NCBI RefSeq assembly: GCF_000152865.1
Contig: NZ_CH672390.1
Location: 2,211,468-2,275,467, forward strand
Direction: 5' to 3'
DNA: 64,000 nucleotides
From: Erythrobacter sp. NAP1
GTDB taxonomy: Bacteria > Pseudomonadota > Alphaproteobacteria > Sphingomonadales > Sphingomonadaceae
Shown: positions 27,557 to 35,989 of the stretch, piece by piece
How positions within the stretch are numbered: the first letter of the stretch is position 1
How the letters are laid out: every line of letters starts with the position of its first letter
Notes under the pieces: model-generated
Told to the model about the DNA's origin: nothing
Seen by the model: the letters and a program-made list of their open reading frames with translations, nothing else
Databases searched by the model: none
Position numbers and translations under genes: made by a program

Positions 27557-28479
27557 CCATGGCAACAGCCTCCCCATCGCAGACCCGGCAGGCGGCTGCC
27601 GACAAGCGCCTGCGCCAGATAATCACGCCGGAAGGCATCGCGCTGCCCATCCGTGTTGCAGGGCGCGGAAGCAGATTGGGTGCGCTCGTGCTCGATTTCG
27701 TGCTCGTCATCACGGCCATGATTGCGATCTACCTGCTAGTGATCTGGCTGGCGGCCGAGTTAATGCTGGCTTCGGCCTTCGGGGTGACCACCGGGGCATC
27801 GGAAGCGGTCAACATATTCCTGATCCTCACCTTCTTCCTTGCGCGCTACGGCTATTTCCTCGCTTTCGAACTGGGCCCTCGCGGCGCGACCTGGGGCAAG
27901 CGCGTGCTCGGCATTCGCGTGGCTGCGCGCGGCGGCGGCAGGCTCACGCCCGAAGCAGTGGTCGCGCGCAACCTCCTTCGCGATATCGAACTGTTCATGC
28001 CGCTCATCTTCCTCCTCGTCGCGCCGAGCGGTCAGGCGGGAAGCTTCGGGCTCGCAGGCCTCGTCTGGTTCCTCACCTTCATGGCCTTCCCCTTCTTCAA
28101 CAAGGACGCGCTTCGGGCGGGCGATATCATCGCAGGGACATGGGTGGTCGAGGCTCCGCGCGCAAAGCTCGCAGACGCGCTGTCGGTGAATGGCTCGGCT
28201 GCGAACGGCAAGAGCGACGTCACCGGCGCGCGCTACGATTTCGGCGAGGCCGAGCTATCGATTTATGGCGAGCACGAATTGCAGGTGCTCGAACGCATGC
28301 TGCGCGAAGATCAGCCCGAATCTCTCGCCGCCGCGCATGCCGCGATCTGCAGGAAGATCGGCTGGGATCCGGGCGCAGGCGATGAACGCGCTTTCCTTGA
28401 AGCCTTTTATGCGCAATTGCGGGCCAAGCTCGAAGGCGACATGCGCTTCGGAAAACGCAAGGCGGACAAGTTCTCATGA
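27553..28479 (+). CDS. RDD family membrane protein
   Basis: A 308-residue protein with an RDD-type membrane domain at about 35-200 (here GSRLGALVLDFVLV for the first motif, then GPRGATWGKRVLGIRV). A cytoplasmic C-terminal region of about 110 residues follows. RDD proteins may transport small solutes or ions; no substrate is evident. It is coupled by 4-base overlaps to spoIIM upstream and to the beta-lactamase downstream. Confidence 0.85.
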   Translation: MTMATASPSQTRQAAADKRLRQIITPEGIALPIRVAGRGSRLGALVLDFVLVITAMIAIYLLVIWLAAELMLASAFGVTTGASEAVNIFLILTFFLARYGYFLAFELGPRGATWGKRVLGIRVAARGGGRLTPEAVVARNLLRDIELFMPLIFLLVAPSGQAGSFGLAGLVWFLTFMAFPFFNKDALRAGDIIAGTWVVEAPRAKLADALSVNGSAANGKSDVTGARYDFGEAELSIYGEHELQVLERMLREDQPESLAAAHAAICRKIGWDPGAGDERAFLEAFYAQLRAKLEGDMRFGKRKADKFS

Positions 28480-29462
28480 CGATCCAGAGGCGGGCATTCA
28501 TCATTGGTGCGCTGGGCGCTGGGCTCGCGGCGAGCGCGTGTTCGACGCGCCTTCCCGACATCACCCTGCCGCCGGGCACCCAGCTGCAATTCGGTCCGGG
28601 CAACCGGTTCGAGGCGATGCTCAGGCAGATCGAAGGAGAGTCGAACGGCACGCTGGGGGTCGAATTGTTCGATGTCTCGACCGGTCACTCGGTCGGGATC
28701 AACCGGGACCGGCGCTTTGGCCATTGCTCCTCGTTCAAACTGTCGCTTGCCGCGATGGTGCTGGCCTCGGATTCGCTCGGCATTGTCGATGCCGACAAGC
28801 GCGTCATGTGGAGCGAAGACGACCTCATGGCCGTCTCGCCCTTCACCACGCGGCGTCTTATCGAAGGGGCGACCTTGCGCGAACTGGCCGAGGCGACGCA
28901 GAAGTTTTCGGACAACGCCGCCGCCAACATACTGCTTCGCGAATATGGCGGCCCGGCGGCGCTGACCGCGTTCTGGAGCGGGATCGGCGATAATGTCAGT
29001 CGCCTCGACCGATATGAACCTGCGCTCAACAATGTCCCAGTCGCCGAATATCGCGACACCACTACGCCCGCAGCTATGGCGCGCACGGTGGCAGCACTCG
29101 CATACGGCGAAATCCTGCCTGACGAAGATCGGGCGACCTTGCGCCAATGGATGATCGACACGCCCACAGGTGTGCGGCGTGTGCGCGCGGGCCTGCACGA
29201 AGAACTGGTCGGCGGCGACAAGACCGGCACGTCGCTATGGCTGGGCATGGAGAGCCTCTATGTCGATATCGGCTTTGTCGAGCCGCCAGCGGACAAGAGC
29301 GGCGACGGCGAAAAGTGGAAGTCGGGCCCCTTCACCTTCGCGACCTATTTCCGCCCGCGCACCATTGTCAATGGCCTCGATCCGGCTGCCGAAGCCGCAC
29401 TCGCAAGGGTCGGCGAGGTCTTGAGTGCATTTGCCGAAAGGCCCGATCGCTGGCCCTTCTGA
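28476..29462 (+). CDS. Class A (serine) beta-lactamase with Tat-type leader
   Basis: A 328-residue enzyme with all class A catalytic motifs: Ser85-x-x-Lys88 (SSFK), Ser145-Asp146-Asn147, Glu181-x-x-x-Asn185 (EPALN) and Lys249-Thr250-Gly251. Distances from the serine are 60, 96, 100 and 164 residues, identical to Ambler 70, 130, 166, 170 and 234, so it should be a functional beta-lactam hydrolase rather than a generic serine hydrolase. The N-terminus has a twin-arginine leader (RRAFIIGALGAGLAA) and a Cys at about residue 23, so it may be Tat-exported and perhaps lipidated. Position 69 is Cys but 238 is Ser, so the carbapenemase-type disulfide is absent. It is the last gene of the MoxR operon. 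Spectrum cannot be predicted. Confidence 0.92.
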   Translation: MTIQRRAFIIGALGAGLAASACSTRLPDITLPPGTQLQFGPGNRFEAMLRQIEGESNGTLGVELFDVSTGHSVGINRDRRFGHCSSFKLSLAAMVLASDSLGIVDADKRVMWSEDDLMAVSPFTTRRLIEGATLRELAEATQKFSDNAAANILLREYGGPAALTAFWSGIGDNVSRLDRYEPALNNVPVAEYRDTTTPAAMARTVAALAYGEILPDEDRATLRQWMIDTPTGVRRVRAGLHEELVGGDKTGTSLWLGMESLYVDIGFVEPPADKSGDGEKWKSGPFTFATYFRPRTIVNGLDPAAEAALARVGEVLSAFAERPDRWPF

Positions 29463-29518
29463 CGCGCTGACTGGTCTCTCAAGTTTCGATCTGCTACCGG
29501 TCGGTCAGGAGAGGGATC

Positions 29519-29713
29519 ATGGAACGCGCACTCAAACTTGTCGCAGCCAGCCTGCCGCTCGTCTTTGCCTTCGCATTCCTGGTGCCTGTGATTGATCAGG
29601 GGATGCGCGCGCTCGGACTTGGCGCGCCGTTTGGCCTCTCCACACTCACATTCGCGCTGATTGTCGGCGGCGCTTGGGGCCTGTTCGCTCAGGTCACGGG
29701 GCGGTGGATATGA
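29519..29713 (+). CDS. Small two-helix membrane protein
   Basis: A 64-residue hydrophobic protein with predicted helices at about 8-27 and 38-60. AGGAGAGG lies 5 bases before the ATG, and its stop overlaps the start of the next gene (ATGA), so it is very likely translated. No family is recognised. Coupling suggests it assists or anchors the desaturase/hydroxylase encoded next. Confidence 0.65.
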   Translation: MERALKLVAASLPLVFAFAFLVPVIDQGMRALGLGAPFGLSTLTFALIVGGAWGLFAQVTGRWI

Positions 29714-30597
29714 ACGCGCAGTCCCCGATCCTGCCCGAAGATCTCTCGCAGCTTTCCGACGGCGAATTGAAGCGGCTTGAGCTCAAGATCGCGCGCAAGC
29801 ATTCGGGCATGGTGCCGTGGGATGCGGTGATCTGGGCCTTTGCCAATATGGCGGTGTGGCTGTCGCTGTGGCCACTGGTCTTTTCTGGGCTGCTGCCGCT
29901 CTGGATCGCGTTTCCGATCGCGACGATCAACATGGCGCTCGTCTATCTGCCCACCCACGAAGCGCAGCACGACATTATCGCACGCCCCGGCACAAAGCTT
30001 CGCTGGCTCAACGAGCTGGTGGGCCACGCGACGAGCTGGATGCTGATCTTCCCTTTCGAAGTCCTGCGCATCACTCACCTCGACCACCATCGCCACACCA
30101 ATGACCCCGAGCTCGACGTCGATATAACCACCAAGGCTCCGGGCCCGTGGTCGGCGATCTGGTATGCCATCAAGAACCGCCAGCCCAATGCGAAGCGCAA
30201 TCACGATTACGCCGCCTCGATCATGCGCGCGGGGCGCACCGATCTGATCCTGCTGAGCCTTGCCTACAAGATCGGCTTCATCGCGATCCTCGGGACGCTT
30301 GCGTGGAACGGCTATGCCTTGGAAGCGCTGCTCTTGTGGTGGCTGCCCTATCAGATCGCCATAACCTACATCGTCTTCTTCCTAAGCTGGGCGCCGCATC
30401 ACCCGAGCAATGAGCAAGGGCGCTATCGCAATTCGCGCGCGTGGAAGTCGAAGGTCGGCAATTGGGGCTCGATGTGGATGCAGTTTCACATCGTGCACCA
30501 CCTGCACCCCTACATCCCGCTCACGCGCACACCGGCGGCGTTCTGGGAGATGAAGCCGATCCTCGAAGCGCGCGGTTGCGAGCTTGGCGAGCTTTAG
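29710..30597 (+). CDS. Fatty acid desaturase / beta-carotene hydroxylase-like di-iron enzyme
   Basis: A 295-residue integral membrane enzyme with histidine clusters HEAQHD, HLDHHRH and HIVHHLHP plus APHHPSNEQGRYRN. The pattern is that of the FA_desaturase family, and the closely spaced HLDHHRH and VHHLHP resemble carotenoid hydroxylases of the desaturase type. Substrate could be an acyl chain or a carotenoid ring. The start at 29710 overlaps the small membrane protein. Its stop codon overlaps that of the convergent isoaspartyl peptidase gene. Confidence 0.75.
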   Translation: MNAQSPILPEDLSQLSDGELKRLELKIARKHSGMVPWDAVIWAFANMAVWLSLWPLVFSGLLPLWIAFPIATINMALVYLPTHEAQHDIIARPGTKLRWLNELVGHATSWMLIFPFEVLRITHLDHHRHTNDPELDVDITTKAPGPWSAIWYAIKNRQPNAKRNHDYAASIMRAGRTDLILLSLAYKIGFIAILGTLAWNGYALEALLLWWLPYQIAITYIVFFLSWAPHHPSNEQGRYRNSRAWKSKVGNWGSMWMQFHIVHHLHPYIPLTRTPAAFWEMKPILEARGCELGEL

Positions 30598-31754
30598 TGG
30601 TCGGGCGTGTCTGACGCCTCTGCTTCGACGTCGCCGCCAAAGATCGCCACTTCGTTGACGCCATCGCTGGTCGCGCGGCCGCGATACATGCCGGTGGTGT
30701 TGAAACTGTAGAGCGCGTTGCCTTCTGGCGTGACAAGGATAATCCCGCCATCGCCGCCCAGTTCCTTGACCTCGGCCATGACGCCATCAGCGATCTGTTG
30801 CGGTATTTTTGCATTCTCCGACATGATCAACTCGAACATCTCGTTGGCTCCCTCATCGTCCTCCAAGACTTCGCCGATCTCATTGATGCGCATTGCGATT
30901 ACCTCGGGAGGCGGCGGCTGAAGCATCCGCAAGCGCGTGCAGATCTCCTGCGCCACGCCGACACGAATGAAGTACTCACCCCAGCCAGTCGCCGACACCG
31001 CGCAAGAACGATTGTCCGCGTAAGTCCCCGCGCCAACTACCGGCGCATCGCCGATCCGGCCCCAGCGCTTGCCGGTCATGCCGCCGGTGGAGGTGCCCGC
31101 TGCAAGGTTGCCGTCCTGGTCGAGCGCCACCGCGCCCACCGTGCCGAACTTGTGATCGACATCGAGCGCGGACATTTCCTCAGCCTTCATCCGCTCGAGC
31201 GACTGGCGACGCGCCTCGGTCGCAAACCATTCAGGGCCGGTCACGTCAAAACCGCGTTCGAGCGCGAACTGCTCCGCGCCTTCACCCATCAGGAAGACAT
31301 GCGGGCTGTCGGTGCGCACGCGGTCGGCGAGCAGGATTGGATTGCGCACGGTGGTAACGCCCGTGACCGCACCTGCGCTGCGATCGCGTCCGTCCATGAT
31401 CGAGGCGTCGAGTTCGTTCTCTCCCTCCCACGTAAACACCGCACCGCGTCCTGCGTTGAACAGCGGATTGTCCTCCATCGGGATGATCGCCGCCTGGATC
31501 GCTTCCATCGCGGTGCCGCCATCGGCCAGAATCTGCGCGCCCGCATCGAGCGCTTCCTGAAGCGCCGCTTCATACTGCGCGCGGCGTTCGGGCGTCATGT
31601 TGTCGGGGCTGAGCGTGCCCGCACCGCCGTGGATCGCGATGGACCACTTGGGCGCTTCTGCATCCTCATGGGCCTCTGCAAAGGCGTGAGTGGGAGCAAG
31701 CGTGGCGAGAGCCGCAGTCGCGGCGGCAAACAGAGCGTTTTTCATGGCTTGCAT
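30594..31754 (-). CDS. Isoaspartyl peptidase / L-asparaginase (Ntn hydrolase), secreted
   Basis: A 386-residue type 2 asparaginase that hydrolyses isoaspartyl dipeptides or asparagine. It is made as a precursor that self-cleaves before the nucleophilic Thr in HKFGTVGAVALD; the substrate loop GTSTGGMTGKRWGRIGD and the earlier SIAIHGGAGTL are present. A signal peptide (ending THAFA) indicates periplasmic location. Two possible starts, 31754 and 31745, both precede the signal; a longer frame to 31937 would overlap the divergent SDR gene and is rejected. Confidence 0.9.
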   Translation of the reverse strand: MQAMKNALFAAATAALATLAPTHAFAEAHEDAEAPKWSIAIHGGAGTLSPDNMTPERRAQYEAALQEALDAGAQILADGGTAMEAIQAAIIPMEDNPLFNAGRGAVFTWEGENELDASIMDGRDRSAGAVTGVTTVRNPILLADRVRTDSPHVFLMGEGAEQFALERGFDVTGPEWFATEARRQSLERMKAEEMSALDVDHKFGTVGAVALDQDGNLAAGTSTGGMTGKRWGRIGDAPVVGAGTYADNRSCAVSATGWGEYFIRVGVAQEICTRLRMLQPPPPEVIAMRINEIGEVLEDDEGANEMFELIMSENAKIPQQIADGVMAEVKELGGDGGIILVTPEGNALYSFNTTGMYRGRATSDGVNEVAIFGGDVEAEASDTPDH

Positions 31755-31806
31755 GGCTAGCTCAAACCTGCGCAACAGGCCACATACAAGATTCGGGAGA
31801 AGCACC

Positions 31807-32754
31807 ATGAGCGAATTCGGCCACGACACGACCGCAGACGAAGTACTCGAGGGCAAGGACCTGTCGGGCAAGACGGTCTTCATCACCGGCGGAAATTCCG
31901 GTCTCGGGCAGGAAACCGGCCGGGCGATGGCTGCCAAGGGCGCTCACGTGATCCTCGCCGGGCGCGACCAGGGCAAGCTCGACGAAGCAGTCAGCGCGAT
32001 CCGTTCGGAAGTTCCCGACGCCAATCTCGAGACGATCACATGCGACCTCGCCTCGCTCGACAGCGTGCATGCGGCGGGCGCTGAGGCGAATGAGCGTTTC
32101 GACAAGATCGACCTGCTTATCAACAATGCCGGTGTGATGGCCTGCCCCAAGATGCACACCGACGACGGGTTCGAGATGCAGCTTGGCACCAATCACCTCG
32201 GCCACTTTGCACTGACCAAGCATTTGATGCCGCTGGTCGAGGCGGGCACGGACAAGCGCATCGTGAACCTGTCGAGCCGCGGCCATCACATCGCGCCGGT
32301 CGATTTCGACGATCCCAATTTCGAGAGCACCGATTACGTGCCGTTCCTGAGCTATGGCCGGTCAAAGACTGCCAACGTGCTGTTTACCGTCGGGCTCGAG
32401 AAGCGCTTTGGCGACAAGGGTATCCACTCATATGCAGTGCATCCCGGCGGTATCCAGACCAACCTCGGCCGACACATGTCGGAGGAAGAATCCGCCGCAC
32501 TGGTCGAACGAGTGACCGAGAACGACCCCGGCTTTTCATGGAAGACGATCCCTCAAGGCGCAGCGACGCAGACCTGGGCAGCGACCGCCGACGAACTTGA
32601 GGGCAAAGGCGGGCTCTATTGCGAGGACTGCAACGTTGCCGAAGTTGACGACGCATCGCCGAATAGCGGCGTTCGCACTTACGCGCTCGACCCGGTGGCG
32701 GCGGACAAGCTTTGGGCGATGTCGGAAGAGATGACCGGCGTAACCTTCGCCTGA
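31807..32754 (+). CDS. SDR-family oxidoreductase (retinol dehydrogenase/WWOX-like)
   Basis: A 315-residue short-chain dehydrogenase with cofactor motif ITGGNSGLGQETG, the structural NNAG, catalytic Ser in NLSSRGHH and YGRSK (Tyr-x-x-x-Lys). The length and the long C-terminal part resemble the retinol dehydrogenase/protochlorophyllide reductase-like SDRs, which reduce lipophilic ketones or aldehydes with NAD(P)H. GGGAGAAG lies before the ATG at 31807. Divergent from the asparaginase gene. Confidence 0.88.
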   Translation: MSEFGHDTTADEVLEGKDLSGKTVFITGGNSGLGQETGRAMAAKGAHVILAGRDQGKLDEAVSAIRSEVPDANLETITCDLASLDSVHAAGAEANERFDKIDLLINNAGVMACPKMHTDDGFEMQLGTNHLGHFALTKHLMPLVEAGTDKRIVNLSSRGHHIAPVDFDDPNFESTDYVPFLSYGRSKTANVLFTVGLEKRFGDKGIHSYAVHPGGIQTNLGRHMSEEESAALVERVTENDPGFSWKTIPQGAATQTWAATADELEGKGGLYCEDCNVAEVDDASPNSGVRTYALDPVAADKLWAMSEEMTGVTFA

Positions 32755-32755
32755 C

Positions 32756-33694
32756 CTACTCCTCGATAAAGTCCTTGAGCAGCGCGAGCGTATCCTTTGC
32801 CTCGCGAGTGGGGACGATCGCCATGAAGACGTGCGGCGCTGCCTCGTATTCGTAGAGCTTTGCGTCGATACCCGCATCGCGCAGTTTGCCGGTGAAGGTG
32901 CGGGAATCGATGATGAATAGGTCATGCCGCCCGGTCCAGATGCGGGTTGGCGGCAGCTGCGCCAGATCCTCTTTCGAGGTGTAGAGCGGGCTGCATTGGG
33001 CGCTGCCGGGTGCTCGCTCGCCTGCGAACATGATCCCGCACGAGCGCAGGGTTCCGATCTTGAGCATGATGTCGTGCGGCTCGACCGTCTCGATCGCCGG
33101 GTCTGCCATCGTCACATCTAGCCACGGGGCGAAGAGTGCGAGTTTACCGGGCTGCGGTCCGCCGGCTTTTGCCAGCCTGAGTGCAAGGCTTAGCGCCATA
33201 TGGCCGCCCGCGCTGTCGCCGTTGAGGATGATCTTCGCGGGATCGTGATCCTCGGCAAGCTTGGCAAAGGTGGCGTCGGCGACTGCGTCCTGCGCTTCCC
33301 ACGAGCTTTCAGGCACGACCGGATAAAGCGGCGCGGTGACGCTCACCCCGCATTTCTCGACCATCGCCTCGATCAGCGGCCAGTGCTCCTTGAACATCGG
33401 CAAGACGAAGCCGCCGCCGTGGAAATAGAGCATGTGCCACTCGCCCGGCCCGGACTTCGGATGGATCGTGACGACAGGGTTCTGCGCGGCGGTCCAGTGG
33501 ATCACATTATGCTTGTGCCTCAGCTGGTTGGGCATCGATGCATCGTTGGGAAGCGGACGCTTCGCCATGTAATCCTCGAACTCGAGCGCGGTGTGCGGGA
33601 AGACCGGCTTGCGCTTCGCCATCAGCCATTTGACCACGCGCATCAGGATGCTGGGCTTGGCGCTGCGCAGTTCGATGGATGTGTCGGTTAGCAT
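32756..33694 (-). CDS. Alpha/beta hydrolase, HSL-family carboxylesterase
   Basis: A 312-residue esterase with the oxyanion motif YFHGGGF and the nucleophile elbow GDSAGGHMA of the hormone-sensitive-lipase family. The remaining triad is Asp in GRHDLF and His in APHVFM. It hydrolyses short to medium acyl esters; the natural substrate is unknown. The frame is open to 34063, overlapping the DUF2063 gene; the Met at 33694 fits the family start. It converges with the SDR gene, stops one base apart. Confidence 0.88.
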   Translation of the reverse strand: MLTDTSIELRSAKPSILMRVVKWLMAKRKPVFPHTALEFEDYMAKRPLPNDASMPNQLRHKHNVIHWTAAQNPVVTIHPKSGPGEWHMLYFHGGGFVLPMFKEHWPLIEAMVEKCGVSVTAPLYPVVPESSWEAQDAVADATFAKLAEDHDPAKIILNGDSAGGHMALSLALRLAKAGGPQPGKLALFAPWLDVTMADPAIETVEPHDIMLKIGTLRSCGIMFAGERAPGSAQCSPLYTSKEDLAQLPPTRIWTGRHDLFIIDSRTFTGKLRDAGIDAKLYEYEAAPHVFMAIVPTREAKDTLALLKDFIEE

Positions 33695-33740
33695 GTGTCT
33701 GTCCCCTATGCGTGCGAGAGTGCCGGAGACTGACCGAGTG

Positions 33741-34538
33741 TCAAGCAGCCGGACGGCCAATCCCGGTGATGAGCCCTTCCTGCAGCCAGCGTCCCAGCAT
33801 CGCGCCTGCACGCATCGCGGCAGCCTGGATCGCTTCGGCAGTGGGCTCGTTTTCGCCGAGCAGGACCGCGATAAGTTCGCCGTAACTCGCCCCGCTTTGC
33901 ATCGCTTGAATGGCACCGGCATGATCGGCTTCTGCAAGGATGAAGGTGGGCCGATCACCCTCGCGCCACACGATGCAGGATTGCGGGGCGGCGAGCTTGA
34001 TTTCCGGGCGGTCATCGCTTTCGCCTGAAAGCGAGCGCCACATGGCCTCAAGGTCATGATCAACGAGCCGGACGGTGCTGCGCGGCTGAAATGTCAGCGT
34101 GAGCGCGCCCCAGTCCTCATCGCCGAACCCCGCGCTCGCCTCGGCAAAGGCTTCGGGTGTGACAGGCTTGCTGTCGGGCGCGGTGCCGACTTCCATCATG
34201 GTCCATTCCAGCCATGCGAGTTCGGCGACTTCGGGGTTCTGGCCGAACAATTCAGCACAGGTCGCGTCAAAGCCTGCCCCAGCCTCGTCGATAGTCCAGC
34301 CAGCAGGGGGGTGCTTGATCGCATGGTGCATCGCGACCTGCTTGAACGGCCCTTCGCCGACATAGGCGCGCGTGCGCTCGAAGGTTTCTTCAAGCGCGCC
34401 CATCAGCGCGGAGCGGTAATTCCCGCGATAGACCGCCATGCCCGCCGCCTGCCGGTTGCCCCAACCTTCGGGGAGCGCGGCGCGGTCGTCGAGGATCGCT
34501 TTAAGGAATGCCTCCTGCCGGTCAGCCAGATCGGTCAT
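33741..34538 (-). CDS. bufC: BufC / DUF2063 partner protein of a MNIO enzyme
   Basis: A 265-residue protein with an N-terminal DUF2063 domain (RQEAFLKAILDD, then MAVYRGNYRSALMGALEETF) and a divergent C-terminal half. In characterised systems DUF2063/HvfC-BufC proteins bind the precursor peptide and present it to the MNIO (DUF692) enzyme. The start overlaps the bufB stop by 4 bases, so the two are made together. It is assigned to a bufferin locus because bufA lies divergently next to bufB. Confidence 0.88.
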   Translation of the reverse strand: MTDLADRQEAFLKAILDDRAALPEGWGNRQAAGMAVYRGNYRSALMGALEETFERTRAYVGEGPFKQVAMHHAIKHPPAGWTIDEAGAGFDATCAELFGQNPEVAELAWLEWTMMEVGTAPDSKPVTPEAFAEASAGFGDEDWGALTLTFQPRSTVRLVDHDLEAMWRSLSGESDDRPEIKLAAPQSCIVWREGDRPTFILAEADHAGAIQAMQSGASYGELIAVLLGENEPTAEAIQAAAMRAGAMLGRWLQEGLITGIGRPAA

Positions 34539-35407
34539 GCCGGGACGAGTGCCTCGCTCGCGATGCCTCGCGCTCGGTCGAGTTCGATCAGCAAGTCGGC
34601 CAAGGGCGGGATATTACCGTCGCGTTCGATCATGGTCGCGACCGGCTGCGGCAGCATGGCTATGGCTTTGGCGTAAAGATCCCACACGCCATCGGCGACT
34701 TCGCGGTCATGCGTGTCGATGATGATGTCACGCTCCGGCGTGGCAGGGTCGTGGCCCGCGAGGTGAATTTGGCGGACGCGGTCAAGCGGCAGTCCGGCAA
34801 GGTAGTCTTCCGCCGAAAAGCCGTGATTGCGCGCGCTCACATAGATGTTGTTGACGTCGAGCAGCAGGTGGCACCCGGTCCGCCGAGTCATCTCGGTCAG
34901 GAACTCCCACTCGGTCAGCTCGTCCTCCGGGAAAGTGAGGTAGCTTGACGGGTTCTCGAACAGCATCGCGCGGCCCAGCACCTCTTGTGCGCGGTCGATA
35001 TTGGCGCAGACAGCAGAAAGCGCTTCTTCGGTCAGCGGCATCGGCAAGAGGTCGTGCGAATTGTGCGCGCTCGTGCGGGTCCAGCACAGGTGGTCGGAGA
35101 CCCACAAGGGCTCGATCCGCTGCTCCAGCCGCTTGAGCGCCCTGAGATATTGCTCATCCAGCCCGCGCGCCGAACCGATCGACATCGAGACGCCGTGCAG
35201 GATCACAGGCAAACGCTCGCGCACTTGCTCCAGCACGCGCAGCTGGCGTCCGCCTTCGACCATGTAGTTTTCGGAAATGACCTCGACGAAATCGACCGGC
35301 ACGCCGATTTCGTATCCGGGGCCGCTCAGATAGTCGTCGTAATGCGTGCGCCTGAGGCCAAGGCCGAAGCCGCCAAAGGGCGCAATGGGGTCGTGGCTGG
35401 TTGGCAT
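34535..35407 (-). CDS. bufB: BufB / MNIO (DUF692) multinuclear non-heme iron enzyme
   Basis: A 290-residue TIM-barrel enzyme of the DUF692 family, which modifies cysteines of ribosomal precursors (for bufferins, to thiooxazole-type groups that bind copper). Metal-binding segments are visible: FVEVISENYM, ILHGVSMS, SDHLCW, FENPSSYL, LLLDVNNIYVS, IHLAGHD and IDTHD. I choose the Met at 35407, which has AAGGAGG five bases upstream, over the longer 35428. A SigF-type promoter points to this gene from 35453-35478. Confidence 0.92.
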   Translation of the reverse strand: MPTSHDPIAPFGGFGLGLRRTHYDDYLSGPGYEIGVPVDFVEVISENYMVEGGRQLRVLEQVRERLPVILHGVSMSIGSARGLDEQYLRALKRLEQRIEPLWVSDHLCWTRTSAHNSHDLLPMPLTEEALSAVCANIDRAQEVLGRAMLFENPSSYLTFPEDELTEWEFLTEMTRRTGCHLLLDVNNIYVSARNHGFSAEDYLAGLPLDRVRQIHLAGHDPATPERDIIIDTHDREVADGVWDLYAKAIAMLPQPVATMIERDGNIPPLADLLIELDRARGIASEALVPA

Positions 35408-35452
35408 GTATTCCTCCTTAGCAGACATTTATTGCTGCCGTCGCCTCCCCGG

Positions 35453-35478
35453 TTCGCCCTCGCCTGCGCCATTGTTAC
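35453..35478 (-). promoter_or_regulatory. SigF-type promoter for bufB-bufC
   Basis: On the minus strand GTAACA (35478-35473), exactly 16 bases, then CGAA (35456-35453). This matches GTAACC-N16-CGAA, as I recall it for Caulobacter SigF, in all but one base. Transcription would start about 40 bases before the bufB ATG. Confidence 0.7.
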
Positions 35479-35535
35479 ACTCTTTAATACGGCGCGCTTC
35501 CGATGCGGGGTGAATCCAACTTTTTTGCGATTTTT

Positions 35536-35561
35536 GTAACCGACCACGGAGGCAGCGCGAA
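35536..35561 (+). promoter_or_regulatory. SigF-type promoter for bufA-doxX-sigF-nrsF
   Basis: GTAACC (35536-35541), exactly 16 bases, then CGAA (35558-35561): a full match to the SigF box recalled from Caulobacter. The predicted start is about 50 bases before the bufA ATG. With the leftward box it forms a divergent pair 58 bp apart, implying that the SigF encoded downstream controls both arms, including itself. Confidence 0.8.
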
Positions 35562-35620
35562 TGACAGGGCAGTCCCGCAACCCCGCCGGACGCAAGTTTT
35601 GAAGAGTTTGGAGAACTGCC

Positions 35621-35902
35621 ATGAACAAGAAGTCGATCACCGCACTCGCCGGTCTCGCCCTTACCGCCGGCATCACCGCCGGTCTCGCCACCACCCCTGT
35701 CGCTGCACAGGGCGCCAAGGAAAAGTGCTACGGTGTTGCGCTTGCAGGCAAGAATGATTGCGCCGCAGGTCCGGGCACGAGCTGTGCCGGTACCTCGACC
35801 CGCGACTACCAGGGCAATGCCTGGGTCTATGTCGACAAGGGCACCTGCACCAGCATCGAAACGCCCAAGGGCAAAGGCTCGCTGACCCCGATCCGTCGCT
35901 AA
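35621..35902 (+). CDS. bufA: BufA1-type bufferin precursor (DUF2282)
   Basis: A 93-residue secreted peptide with a signal sequence cleaved near PVAAQG and four cysteines in the mature part: [18 protein letters not shown] and KGTCTS. This is the DUF2282/BufA1 pattern. Modified by BufB-BufC, such peptides act as periplasmic copper-binding metallophores that protect against metal stress. The RBS region (GGAGAACTGCC) and the SigF box lie upstream. A hairpin separates it from doxX, which may favour a high level of the precursor. Confidence 0.92.
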   Translation: MNKKSITALAGLALTAGITAGLATTPVAAQGAKEKCYGVALAGKNDCAAGPGTSCAGTSTRDYQGNAWVYVDKGTCTSIETPKGKGSLTPIRR

Positions 35903-35929
35903 ACCGCACGGCACGGCCACACACAGACT

Positions 35930-35969
35930 GATCAGGCGGCCAATCAGGCAAACATTCGGCCGCCCGATC
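35930..35969 (+). terminator. Hairpin between bufA and doxX
   Basis: Arms GATCAGGCGGCC (35930-35941) and GGCCGCCCGATC (35958-35969) form a 12-bp stem with one mismatch and a 16-nt loop. No T-tract follows. It may protect the bufA 3' end or partly stop transcription before doxX. Confidence 0.45.
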
Positions 35970-35989
35970 AGGTTCAAGGAGGAAAGACA

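Noticed and set aside
31755..31937. N-terminal extension of the isoaspartyl peptidase
   Set aside because: Would precede the signal peptide and overlap the divergent SDR gene.
33695..34063. N-terminal extension of the HSL-family esterase
   Set aside because: Overlaps bufC and lacks similarity to the family.
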